A DNA stretch of 64,000 nucleotides from Harmonia axyridis (Eukaryota; Arthropoda; Insecta; Coleoptera; Coccinellidae). The notes under the pieces were generated by a model. It saw only the letters and a program-made list of their open reading frames with translations, was not told the origin of the DNA and made no database searches. Below are positions 10,740 to 19,779 of the stretch, piece after piece. Each line of letters starts with the position of its first letter. Positions within the stretch are counted from its first letter, which is position 1. A program made the translations under genes and the position numbers. Location of the stretch: assembly GCF_914767665.1 (NCBI RefSeq), contig NC_059503.1, positions 27,776,001 through 27,840,000 on the forward strand, written 5' to 3'.

Positions 10740-12142
10740 TTAAAGAAAGAAATGTCAAAATTTAGAGCATCATGAAAGAATCATAAATGTTTTATTTGAT
10801 GAGATCTGTATTAAGCCTAAAATTGAATATCGGGGAGGTTGTTTTTTGGGAGCAACCCACGATTTCAATGAAATCGTTCACGGATTTTCTTATTAGTATA
10901 ATCGCGTACATCGTTTGTAGTCTATCCTAAATAGTCTTCATTATCTATTTATAAACATTTAATGGCGATACAGACACCCTATAGACCTTGACTTTTCAAC
11001 CTAAGTTATGAGACAACCTGTGTAATCTATTTACCTTGGGTTTCTCCATTGTTTTTCTTATATGTGATAATCATACGATGAATAGTTCTATGTATTATTT
11101 ACTTGCTGAAGAATTCCACGCCAATGATCCAGTTATCGCAAATGAATCTCGAAGTACCTTAAGTCCATTCATTATCAATCCATTTAATTAACAATTATTC
11201 TAAAATATTCAGCGATGAAATTTCAAGAGTTGATTTTTTATTCGAAAGTTATCTTATGAAAGTTTATTTCTATTGAGTTTTTGTACAATTTATATTTTAT
11301 TTTGAACTACAAAGTTTGCTCTTGTTGAGTTTCTGTTTTTAGAATATGATTGTAGTTTGAGATTAGATTTCAGAATAGATATATACATTTTCGAAGTTTC
11401 ATTTAGCTTTGAAAGCCCCAGAAAGTAGGATAATAGATACCTTATCTGATCGCAATTTTTTGAAACTCGATAAACAGCTACCTTCCCGTGGTGAGATCTG
11501 GATTATTTGCGATAATTCATTATTAATAGGATCGCAAATCAATGAAATGCTGTATTGCTTTCTTCTATTCAGTTAGCGAGTGTAAAAACACTCCATAACA
11601 TTAGCGGCATTGTGAAATATTGGGTGAAATGCCTAAAGCATCGACATACCGTTCATTCTGACTGAGCCACTTGACCCCCCGATGTAAAAACGGCAACTTC
11701 TAGCATTCTGGCCTGCACATAGCATCACCTCTTATAACAATAACATAGAACCTGATATATATTTGATATAGAAGAAAATTTCTTAAAATATTAAATTATC
11801 CCTCAAAATACAAAAGACGCTTTTTTCTTTTCAACGTTATTTGAAAATTCATTGGGCATTCCCTGAAATGTATGCTATTGAATGAAAAAATACATTCTGT
11901 GGAAAAATCGTAATAGATAGGTTTTAAGTTTTTTTCTTTTTTTATCCTCGGATATTTTGGGAATATCGAGTGTTCTATGAAAACTGTTTAGTTTTTATCA
12001 TTCAAGGTCAATTTTCACAATCACTGACCCCGAATCACCATAGACTACATACATTAGACCTTGAATCTTGCAATAAAATTACGCTTATTATCAGTGGATT
12101 CAGGTACGTAGATAACCAGGACATTTTCCGAGATTTTTCACA
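10740..12142. other. Intergenic region upstream of PEBP gene
   Basis: This AT-rich DNA has no recognised exon. Positions about 11570-11740 contain a short GC-richer patch. The region probably holds the PEBP 5' UTR and promoter. A pyrimidine tract and cag near 12095-12101 could be a 3' splice site for a non-coding first exon, but this is not certain. Confidence 0.45.
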
Positions 12143-12769
12143 ATGTTTGCTTCCCGTTCAGGCTTTCGTACCGGCATTCAAATTTTCCGTAGACAATTTA
12201 GTCTAGTCGCCCCTAAAGAATTGTTAAGAAACATGGAAAAGCACGAAGTAGTCCCTGATGTAATAGATGTGGTCCCCGACCAAGGCATAGAAATATCTTA
12301 TCCTAGCGGGGTAAAAGTTGACTTTGGTAATGAATTAGCACCGACCCAAGTTAAAGATGTTCCCACTGTGAAATGGGCAGCAGACTCAAGCACTCTTTAT
12401 ACCCTATGCATGACTGATCCAGACGCTCCTTCTAGAAAGGAACCCCAATATCGCGAATGGCATCACTGGCTAGTTGGAAATATACCAGGAAATGATGTGT
12501 CTAAAGGAGAGACGCTATCAGCTTATGTTGGTTCAGGACCCCCACAAGGCACAGGACTGCACAGATATGTCTTCCTTGTCTACAAGCAGAATGGTAAAAT
12601 TGATTTTGATGAAAAAAGGCTTCCTAATAACTCTGCTGAAGGAAGGGGCTGCTTTTCTATTAAGAAATTTGCTGCAAAATACAACCTAGGACAACCTGTT
12701 GCTGGAAACCTTTATCAGGCCCAATGGGATGATTATGTTCCTCTTTTATATAAACAGCTTGGAGCTTAA
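12143..12769 (+). CDS. Phosphatidylethanolamine-binding protein (PEBP/RKIP family)
   Basis: A single exon encodes 208 residues. The ligand-pocket signatures are present: YTLCMTDPDAPSRK, REWHHWLVGNIPG and YVGSGPPQGTGLHRYVFLVY, and the C-terminus ends DDYVPLLYKQLGA. This family binds anionic phospholipids; mammalian PEBP1 restrains Raf-1 and acts as a serine-protease inhibitor. The first 30 residues (MFASRSGFRTGIQIFRRQFS) are Arg/Phe/Ser-rich without acidic residues, like a mitochondrial targeting peptide. An alternative start at the internal Met of NMEKHEVVPD would give a classical cytosolic PEBP of about 178 residues. Insects have several paralogues, so no symbol is given. The coding region is uninterrupted, unlike most neighbours. 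Confidence 0.95.
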   Translation: MFASRSGFRTGIQIFRRQFSLVAPKELLRNMEKHEVVPDVIDVVPDQGIEISYPSGVKVDFGNELAPTQVKDVPTVKWAADSSTLYTLCMTDPDAPSRKEPQYREWHHWLVGNIPGNDVSKGETLSAYVGSGPPQGTGLHRYVFLVYKQNGKIDFDEKRLPNNSAEGRGCFSIKKFAAKYNLGQPVAGNLYQAQWDDYVPLLYKQLGA

Positions 12770-12838
12770 GGATCTATATCTTTTTTAATTAGATTTTATT
12801 CTTTATTTTTCATCTGATATATATTTCATAGTTACAGT

Positions 12839-12844
12839 AATAAA
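12839..12844 (+). terminator. Poly(A) signal of PEBP gene
   Basis: An aataaa hexamer lies 69 nt after the PEBP stop codon, and a second aataaa follows in the next 25 nt. Confidence 0.6.
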
Positions 12845-14062
12845 TACAGTTCTCAAAATAAATATAAGCATATTACTTTCGATGAGCATTCTAACCTTTG
12901 ATAGATATAAGAATTTTGCATATTTATTTATAATTGCTGATAATTTCAAAAGCACCATTTAGTGAAATATATGCGAGCTGTACCTTCATGCAGAAATTTT
13001 TCATCCCTGCATGGATTTTCTCGTAAACCCTAAGCCATTGTTGCATTGAATTTTCAAATATGTAGTAGTATTTTAGGATATTAAGGAGTCTAAATAATTA
13101 CTAACACATTTACTGCGACACGTGTTGTGCCAGCCCAGCAGAGCCTAGCCTAGTAGAGGATTTTGTAACAAAATGAATAAAACGCCGCATATTGGACGTA
13201 GTAACGGAATACTCTATCTGCCCTACGACAGTTGTGGAGTGCGCACAGTTAAAAGTTAAATTTCATGAAAATGGAATTGTTAATTGAAATTGGTCCCTAC
13301 ACCATTTTCATGGTAATTGGGTTTTTTAATAATATATATATATAATTGAAATTGGTTCGCGAAAATAAGGTGCTTTACCTCCTCAAATAATCATTTTTCT
13401 TTCCATATTGAATTTTTATGAATTTTGGGCAAACTATATAAAAACAAAACATTTTCTAATTCCGAATCCAAAATTAAGTTTAACTGAGTGGCTGGATCTA
13501 TATTTTGGTGAGAAACTAACCAAAACACACAGAAACAACTATCTATGTGCAATATGCGCGCATCGCTCATTTGGATCACATAAATTAGTTTTCCTCTATA
13601 GTTGCGGTGTTTCTCCCCTGTGCTGTGCTAGGCTCCACTACTTTCAATATGCAGGCAGAGCACCGGAATAGTTTTCATCTGTAGTAACTCCGCTCTGCTG
13701 TGCTAGGCTACGAAGCCCTCAGTGTGCAGCTAGCCTGAGTGCGGTGGCAAAAACATAAACATATTACTCCAGAGCAATACCCGTTATCCCTAAATAGGTT
13801 GTTTTTTCTTTGTTCCACATGAATCAAAGGTAAAATTCTACTTATTTGAATAATTATCGCGATACATGCTTCTGATGCCCATGATATCCCATTGGTTAAA
13901 TGGAACTCAAACGAAATTTTACACAGGTGTTCCTGAGGACATGTACTGCACATAATTTGAAATGGGCAAAATCTTTGATCGTAGTGAACATGTTAATAAA
14001 TGATACTTCATTCTCTCTAGTGGAAGTTCATGAAAAATTGCATTATTCAAATTGTTAAAACC
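12845..14062. other. Intergenic region between PEBP and MYSM1
   Basis: The two genes converge here. A (ta)n tract lies at about 13333-13343. Around 13617-13740 the sequence becomes GC-richer and contains ctgtgctaggct twice (about 13621 and 13698), a local duplication of uncertain nature. No coding exon is supported. Confidence 0.45.
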
Positions 14063-14068
14063 TTTATT
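14063..14068 (-). terminator. Poly(A) signal of MYSM1
   Basis: On the minus strand aataaa occurs 71 nt downstream of the MYSM1 stop codon (tttatt on the plus strand). Confidence 0.55.
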
Positions 14069-14138
14069 TCATCTAGAACTTCTAAATTTCATATAACAGT
14101 AACTTTGAACATTTGGAGAAGAACAATCTTAGACTAAA

Positions 14139-16331
14139 CTAGGTTGGCTTATTACAGACATTGATTATGCCTTTAACAATTTTCTGGCATAGCTGCTCTG
14201 AAAAATACCTCTCCAAAGTCAATCTGGCACTTGAAACAAACTTTTCCATAAATGTCATACTCTTATCATGCACATAAGGTTGTTGGAAGCTGCTTCCATA
14301 TTTTTCATCGACATAATCCCCATTCACAACTACAAAGTTATAGATCCTGGAAACATTTGCTATAAATCTATCTAAATTGAAATTTTCTGATACAATTTCA
14401 ACCTTAAATTTATAAGGTAAAAGCCTTTCATCATTTTCAAGTTTGTCAACAATCAAACATCGATAGTCAGAGGGCGTTAGAGCTGTAGGCCTATTAAAAG
14501 GCGACAAAATAATGCCAACACAAGGCTTCTCATTTCCAATCCACTTCTGCAGCCCCTTCTGGGTATCTAAGTCTTGCTGTGAGGGTTCTGGGGCGAACAT
14601 AGGATGTGAATGGAACCAACCCAGCAAATTTAATTCCATATCATGTATTCTCTCTGCAGATTCAGCCTGAGACACTGGACACATGTCACAATGAGTAGTA
14701 GAGGAAGCCAGGTTTTTACAAGGTTCATAATGAGTAATAGATAACAATTTGGTGCTTTGACTCCATGTACCTCCAATAAGCCCCATTACTTCACTAACTG
14801 CAGAATGAGCATGAAAATCCATGAGAAGTAAGGTTGATAAATGCAACTTGACCTTGTATTTATAGTCACAAGAAAATGGCTTACAATGAATCAAATAAGT
14901 TGGCTGTTTCTTCACTGCTTTCAATTTTGGGTTTACAGGATCCTTATTGATCACTGTAGTTTCTATAATTTCTCCATGGGCCCCATGACTAACTGTACAG
15001 CCCCCCTCACCATTGTGTAAAAACTTTTTTTTGAATCGTTTAGGATGAGTGGAGTTTTTCAGCACATTTTCCATTTTTGTATTCTTGAAAATTTTGTGCA
15101 TAGGTCTGATATATCTAACTCTCCCACATCCATAATTAATCACTCCAATTTGTTCTAGAAAATTATGAATCTTGCATAAAGTGCTCCTTACAGATGGTTT
15201 AAATCCTTTTTGTATATCACCTTTTGTTAAATAATTTGGTTTTTTGCAGGTCCAAGAAAATATAATGTGATTCCTCAGTTTCAAATAATTTTCCAAAGAT
15301 TTTTCATCAATACTTATATTATGGGTGAAAAACTCACTAAAAATAAATTTTTCCAGTCCAGATATTATATTTTTATCTAATTTCACTTCAAATCTGGGAA
15401 TATCTAAGGAAGATAACTGATTTAAAATATCTGCATCATCTGATGCATTCATTTCATTCTCAGCTTTAATTTCACTACTCTCACCATTGGGTGAACATTC
15501 ATTCAATGTCTTTTCAATAACAATTTGTTGTGCATCTTTTTGTACATTATTATCTTCACATTTATCCTCTATATCTATTTCTACATCTGAATCTGAACTC
15601 TCGGAAGTCTTTTTCATGTAAACAATTTCTCCTTCTAGGCTCAAATCTGTTAGTTTATTACTTTTAGAATCATTATTTATGATATTCTTTCTGGAAATAC
15701 TCTTATTTACAAGTTTACTTTTGCCTGACTCTACTGTTTGTTTGTTCGGAATTATATTAAATTTAGAATTTTGTTGCTTATGACTAGGTATTTTGATATT
15801 ATTTCTTACTATCTCTTTTGAAGTATTAATTTTTCTTCTCTTTCTTATATTCTCATTTTGAATATCAATTTCAACTATTTGCTCACTTGTACAGGGTATC
15901 TGGGAATCAATGAGAATATTTTCAAGTTCTAAAAAGTCATCACTCAATTTTCTAACTGAATTTCTAACAAAATGTGTTGGATGAAGTTCCATATAAAAAC
16001 TTTTCAAGTAATACTTGATTTCTGAAGGTGTTTTTGTTCCTATAAATTGAGAAAGACGGAGAGGGCTTTTTCCGAAGATTTCAATACCTCTTTCTAACAA
16101 TGTTTTTTCTTTTTCAGTCCAACCACTTTCATCAGTTATAGAATTTTCTGTAGTTATATGACCTATGGGTTCCTGGTCCGAATCTTCACGACTCCTGTTG
16201 GAGGTCGAATTATTATACCAGCAATCTGGATTTGTACTAGGCCTATCCAACAACCATTGTGGATGGACTGTGTAATCGCAATTCAAAAAATTTGGATCGC
16301 CAACTATATTTATTTCTTCATCTTCATCCAT
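14139..16331 (-). CDS. MYSM1: MYSM1-like histone H2A deubiquitinase (SANT-SWIRM-MPN+)
   Basis: A single open exon of 730 residues. The domains run in MYSM1 order. A SANT/Myb domain lies at about residues 70-112 (GWTEKEKTLLERGIEIFG). A long charged Ser/Glu/Lys linker follows. A SWIRM domain lies at about 313-400 (LRNHIIFSWTCKKPNYLTKGD). A C-terminal MPN+ domain (about 495-640) contains SEVMGLIGG and GWFHSHPMFAPEPSQQDLD. That is the full zinc-metalloprotease JAMM motif, with upstream Glu, HxH, Ser and Asp all present, so it should be catalytically competent. MYSM1 removes monoubiquitin from histone H2A and activates transcription in the nucleus. The vertebrate gene has many introns; here the coding region has none. 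It is divergently paired with the XLF gene, the two starts being 295 bp apart. Confidence 0.95.
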   Translation of the reverse strand: MDEDEEINIVGDPNFLNCDYTVHPQWLLDRPSTNPDCWYNNSTSNRSREDSDQEPIGHITTENSITDESGWTEKEKTLLERGIEIFGKSPLRLSQFIGTKTPSEIKYYLKSFYMELHPTHFVRNSVRKLSDDFLELENILIDSQIPCTSEQIVEIDIQNENIRKRRKINTSKEIVRNNIKIPSHKQQNSKFNIIPNKQTVESGKSKLVNKSISRKNIINNDSKSNKLTDLSLEGEIVYMKKTSESSDSDVEIDIEDKCEDNNVQKDAQQIVIEKTLNECSPNGESSEIKAENEMNASDDADILNQLSSLDIPRFEVKLDKNIISGLEKFIFSEFFTHNISIDEKSLENYLKLRNHIIFSWTCKKPNYLTKGDIQKGFKPSVRSTLCKIHNFLEQIGVINYGCGRVRYIRPMHKIFKNTKMENVLKNSTHPKRFKKKFLHNGEGGCTVSHGAHGEIIETTVINKDPVNPKLKAVKKQPTYLIHCKPFSCDYKYKVKLHLSTLLLMDFHAHSAVSEVMGLIGGTWSQSTKLLSITHYEPCKNLASSTTHCDMCPVSQAESAERIHDMELNLLGWFHSHPMFAPEPSQQDLDTQKGLQKWIGNEKPCVGIILSPFNRPTALTPSDYRCLIVDKLENDERLLPYKFKVEIVSENFNLDRFIANVSRIYNFVVVNGDYVDEKYGSSFQQPYVHDKSMTFMEKFVSSARLTLERYFSEQLCQKIVKGIINVCNKPT

Positions 16332-16626
16332 TTTTGTTTACGATAGTATTATATCAACAAAAATAAAATTTGTATCCCATGCTAACTAGACATGTTTCCA
16401 AACAAGTATCAAGTCGCAATTTGACCCACACCACAGAACAACTGAAACATACAACTAGACTTCATACTTTGAACAACCTTTGAAAATGTCAAATGCCACA
16501 TTTCCTCTCTTTTTATGGATGTTAATACAAATACTGTAGTCTATTAGTATTCTGTGCTGTAGTCTATGGCTGTACGTTGTTGTTGTTACTCTTAACCTCA
16601 TCTTTTCTCAATTTATAAATATCAAT
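16332..16626. promoter_or_regulatory. Presumed bidirectional promoter MYSM1 / XLF
   Basis: Only 295 bp separate the MYSM1 start codon (-) from the XLF start codon (+), so both promoters and 5' UTRs must fit here unless first exons overlap. I see no clear TATA box. This is inferred from layout alone. Confidence 0.55.
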
Positions 16627-17415
16627 ATGTGGAAATTTTTTGAAGTTGAGAAGAAGGATTTCATTTCTAAAGTGATATCTAAAGCGAGCAGTCTCATACT
16701 AACAATAAGTGATTTGAAATCAGTTTGGAGGGAAGAAATTTCATCGGGTGATATTTTATGCAGATTTAAAGTAAACAGATGAATTAATATGTTTTGAGTA
16801 TTTTTAACACGTAGACTTCTATAGGAAATGAATCCATTGTTTGAGAGCAACGAGAACATCAAAGAGTCGGTGGCTTTAATGATGAATGATATTGATAAGG
16901 CTTTAGAACTAAATACTGTATTAAAAGATGATAGTATGGTACTCATGATTACTTCAGAATTAGAAATGAAATACAACATTAAATTCAAATTCATTTTAAC
17001 GAAACTAGAGGAAGAGGTGCGTGATGAAATCAATAATTTAAAATCCAAATAGGTATTCAGTTTTTCAGTGAAGTCACATTGCCTATGGTACAAACTATAT
17101 TACAATTAGAGCAAACACAGTGCCTTTTAAGTGATTTACTCAAGAAGAAAGATCGTGAGTTGCAAGAGTACAAACTTGAAAAAGGAGAAATATCTAGAGG
17201 TATAAATTTGCAATGATTCAAGAATTTGAGTGGTTATAATATTTTTTTTAGAGGATTTGAAAACTGAACCTTTCGATGGCATTGTGAACGATACATTGTC
17301 TGATGACTTAATGCTGAATGTATTGAACAAGAATTTTTTAGTTGGAACTTCGGATCAAAGCAGTTATTCACATGAAACTAATGAGTATAGTGTTTTTAAT
17401 ACATCTTACCTCTAA
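16627..17415 (+). CDS. NHEJ1: NHEJ1 / XLF (Cernunnos) non-homologous end-joining factor
   Basis: Four exons: 16627-16770, 16825-17016, 17061-17199 and 17252-17415. Introns are 54, 44 and 52 bp, and the product is 212 residues. The N-terminus MWKFFEVEKKDFISKV...SDLKSVWREEIS matches the XLF head domain (human W-x-W-L start and SDLQQVWHEQV). A helical stalk follows (LLKKKDRELQEYK), then EDLKTEPFDG, the XLF-specific box (human RDRLKTEPFE). XLF forms filaments with XRCC4 that bridge broken ends and stimulate ligase IV. The protein is shorter than human XLF (299) and ends SVFNTSYL, with no Lys/Arg-rich GLFS-type Ku-binding tail. The exon-2 donor is gtgcgt at 17017; reading through instead meets TAG at 17050-17052. 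Confidence 0.88.
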
Positions 17416-17503
17416 TTAATTAGCGTCTTTTTAAGGTTTGTGAGTGAATATCCAAAAAGTACAAAATCTATTAAGAGGAAAATATACTCGGCGAAAACAT
17501 CGA

Positions 17504-17509
17504 ATAAAA
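17504..17509 (+). terminator. Poly(A) signal of XLF
   Basis: An aataaa lies 89 nt after the XLF stop codon and ahead of the SmD3 gene on the same strand. The two are therefore separate transcription units. Confidence 0.5.
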
Positions 17510-17772
17510 TACATGTATTATGAATAATTTTTATTTAAAAAGTTATTGGAATATATTTTGCTTTTTTTTTACTTTTTTCTCAGTAGATTACAGAAAATAT
17601 TTATCTATGGTCGAAAATAAATACCTAAAGAAGAATATGTTTTTGTGCTCTGTGCTTTTTTACATAACCTCACATAATCTTTTGTAAGCGTTCCTAGCCG
17701 CTTTTCTAACGTTTCGAAAAAACTCAAATAATCTTAATTTTTTCTCAACCTTGGCACATTGATTGAACTAAG

Positions 17773-18509
17773 ATGTCTATCGGTGTACCACTGAAAGTTC
17801 TTCATGAAGCTGAAGGCCATATTGTCACCTGTGAAACTATTACAGGTGAAGTTTATAGAGGCAAGTTAATAGAAGCCGAAGACAATATGAACTGCCAAAT
17901 GTCCCAAATATCAGTAACTTACAGGGATGGTAGAGTTTCCCAATTGGAAAACGTTTACATTAGAGGATCCAAAATAAGATTCCTTATACTACCGGATATG
18001 TTGAAAAATGCCCCTATGTTTAAGAAACAGACAAAGGCAGGCACTGCTGGTAGGGGAAAAAGTGCTATACTGCGAGCTCAAGGTAAAAAAAAGGAACTAT
18101 TTTAAAATTAAAAATTTTGAGATATATGAATTGAATAGAGTTGACTTATTGATTGTGGCTTCAGTCTTGTAATCTGTGTAGGTTGGGTGTGTAAGCACCA
18201 GTCAAAAGAATATGTTTTCTGTTTGCTATTGGCCAATCAGTAAGAGTGGTGTGCTTAAAATGTGGTAAGGAGGCACAGTACCAAAGCTAATAATACAAGC
18301 AATTATACTAACTCACAATTTTTGAAAGTGCCTGAGAGAGTAACGATAAAAACATTAAATATAATATGCAAGTAAAACATTATCTGTGCTTAAAATAGAT
18401 ATTTTCTGTTTCAGCTGCAAGAGGAAGGGGTCGGGGTATACAGCCTCCTACAAGAGGGGGAAGAGGTGGCTGGCAGCCTCAGCAAGGTAATATGGGGAGA
18501 GGTAGATAA
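17773..18509 (+). CDS. SmD3: Small nuclear ribonucleoprotein SmD3
   Basis: Two exons, 17773-18082 and 18415-18509 (phase 1, GT/AG), encode 134 residues. The Sm fold is nearly identical to the family: IGVPLKVLHEAEGHIVTCET (Sm1) with NMNCQM, and YIRGSKIRFLILPDMLKNAP (Sm2). The tail AARGRGRG...RGGRGGW...GNMGRGR carries the RG repeats that are symmetrically dimethylated before SMN-mediated assembly. SmD3 is one of seven Sm proteins forming the ring on U1, U2, U4 and U5 snRNAs. If the intron were retained, the protein would end soon after the Sm domain (GKKKELF) and lose its RG tail. COQ5 converges from the other side. Confidence 0.97.
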
Positions 18510-18646
18510 CTGCTAAATTCACCACCATTGTTTCATTACTTATATTTATATTTAAGATTTCTTACTGGAAAGTGTGATGTAATTGACATATTTGTGTATG
18601 AATATAAACCTACATTCTATACATTTTATTTTCTCTATTCTTGTTA
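18510..18646. other. Overlapping 3' ends of SmD3 and COQ5
   Basis: The stop codons of the convergent genes are 137 bp apart. A minus-strand aataaa for COQ5 is at 18625-18630. A plus-strand AATATA variant near 18601 is a possible SmD3 signal. The 3' UTRs very likely overlap. Confidence 0.6.
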
Positions 18647-19779
18647 TCAAAGCTTGAATCCTGAATGAATTGAAACTACTCCATTGGTCAAATTTTCATA
18701 AGTAACGGCTCTGAATCCTGCTTCCTCAATCATTTTCTTAAATTTTTCCTAAAAATTTTATTATGAGTTTGAATTTCTACAAAATTATTATTCAAATGAT
18801 TTACTTGGTCTGGAAACTGCCTAATACTTTCAACTAAATACTGGTAAGGTTTCCACTGTTCTGCAATTATTTGTCCCAATACTGGAATCACTTGAAAACT
18901 ATATTGGTCATATACCCTAAAATAATGCATTGGATACATTGGGAATATTACTAATTCATATAATTACCATTGCAAAAGTGGATTATTAACATGACTGAAT
19001 TCCAAACACATGAAACGACCACCTGGCTGCAAAACTCTATAAGCTTCCCTCAAAACCTGATCAATATGAGTCATGTTTCTTATACCAAAAGCTATGGTAT
19101 AAGCTGAAAAGGAATTATCTTCGAATGGTAGATTTTCTGCATTTGCCTGTTTCCAACTGATAACATTTTGGTTGTGGTTCAAATTTTTACTTCTTGCTTT
19201 CCCAACTTCTAACATGTTTTCATTTATATCGCAAACAACAACATGGCAACCAGCTTCACTTTTGGAACTCTTTATATAGTTTAAGAATCGAAACGCTATA
19301 TCTCCTACAAAAATTTCAACTGAGTAGTTGTATTTTTCAAATTAGATATTAGAAGTACCAGTTCCTCCGGCCATATCCAATAAAGTTGTATTTTTTGTAG
19401 GGGCCAATCGATGTATAAATATATCTTTCCATATCCTATGTATTCCTAGAGAAGTGACATCGTTCATTATATCGTACTTTGAGGCAACATCTTCGAAAAG
19501 TTTACGAACTAAAAAAAATTCATGATATCTTATTGAGTATAAATGTATCTTATTTCATTACTCAATGAATATATGCAATATTCGGAAAAGCGGAAATATA
19601 CCTTTTTCGGTTTTTTCACTTTCTTTCACCTGTTGGAAACCGAAATGAGTTGTTTTTTCTTCAGAAGCATCATTTTTTATTACTGTTTGGGATACAAATC
19701 TGTTCACCGATACGAAAAATGTATTTCGGAAGAAATTTCTTTTTAACGAAAAGTTCAAAATCAACTTTCCACTAATCAT
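18647..19779 (-). CDS. COQ5: COQ5, 2-methoxy-6-polyprenyl-1,4-benzoquinol methylase (mitochondrial)
   Basis: Five minus-strand exons: 19779-19602, 19508-19359, 19304-18968, 18916-18805 and 18748-18647. Phases agree and the product is 292 residues. Family signatures are YDIMNDVTSLGIHRIWK, the SAM-binding motif LLDMAGGTGDIAFRF, the acidic loop VVCDINENML, AFGIRNMTHIDQVLREAYRV and CLEFSHVNNPLLQWVYDQYSFQ; it ends NGVVSIHSGFKL like other COQ5 proteins. The first 40 residues are basic and hydrophobic (SLKRNFFRNTFFVSVNRF), consistent with mitochondrial import. COQ5 performs the C-methylation step of ubiquinone synthesis in the matrix-side COQ complex. The ATG at 19779 is the first Met of the open frame. 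Confidence 0.96.

Noticed and set aside
10728..10758. Apparent N-terminus (MTFLSLISYL) of the reverse-transcriptase fragment
   Set aside because: These codons lie in and beyond the target-site duplication, outside the element, and are only an accidental extension of the frame.
17050..17052. In-frame TAG that seemed to make XLF a broken gene
   Set aside because: A donor at 17017 (gtgcgt) and an acceptor at 17060 remove it and restore the conserved stalk sequence in frame.
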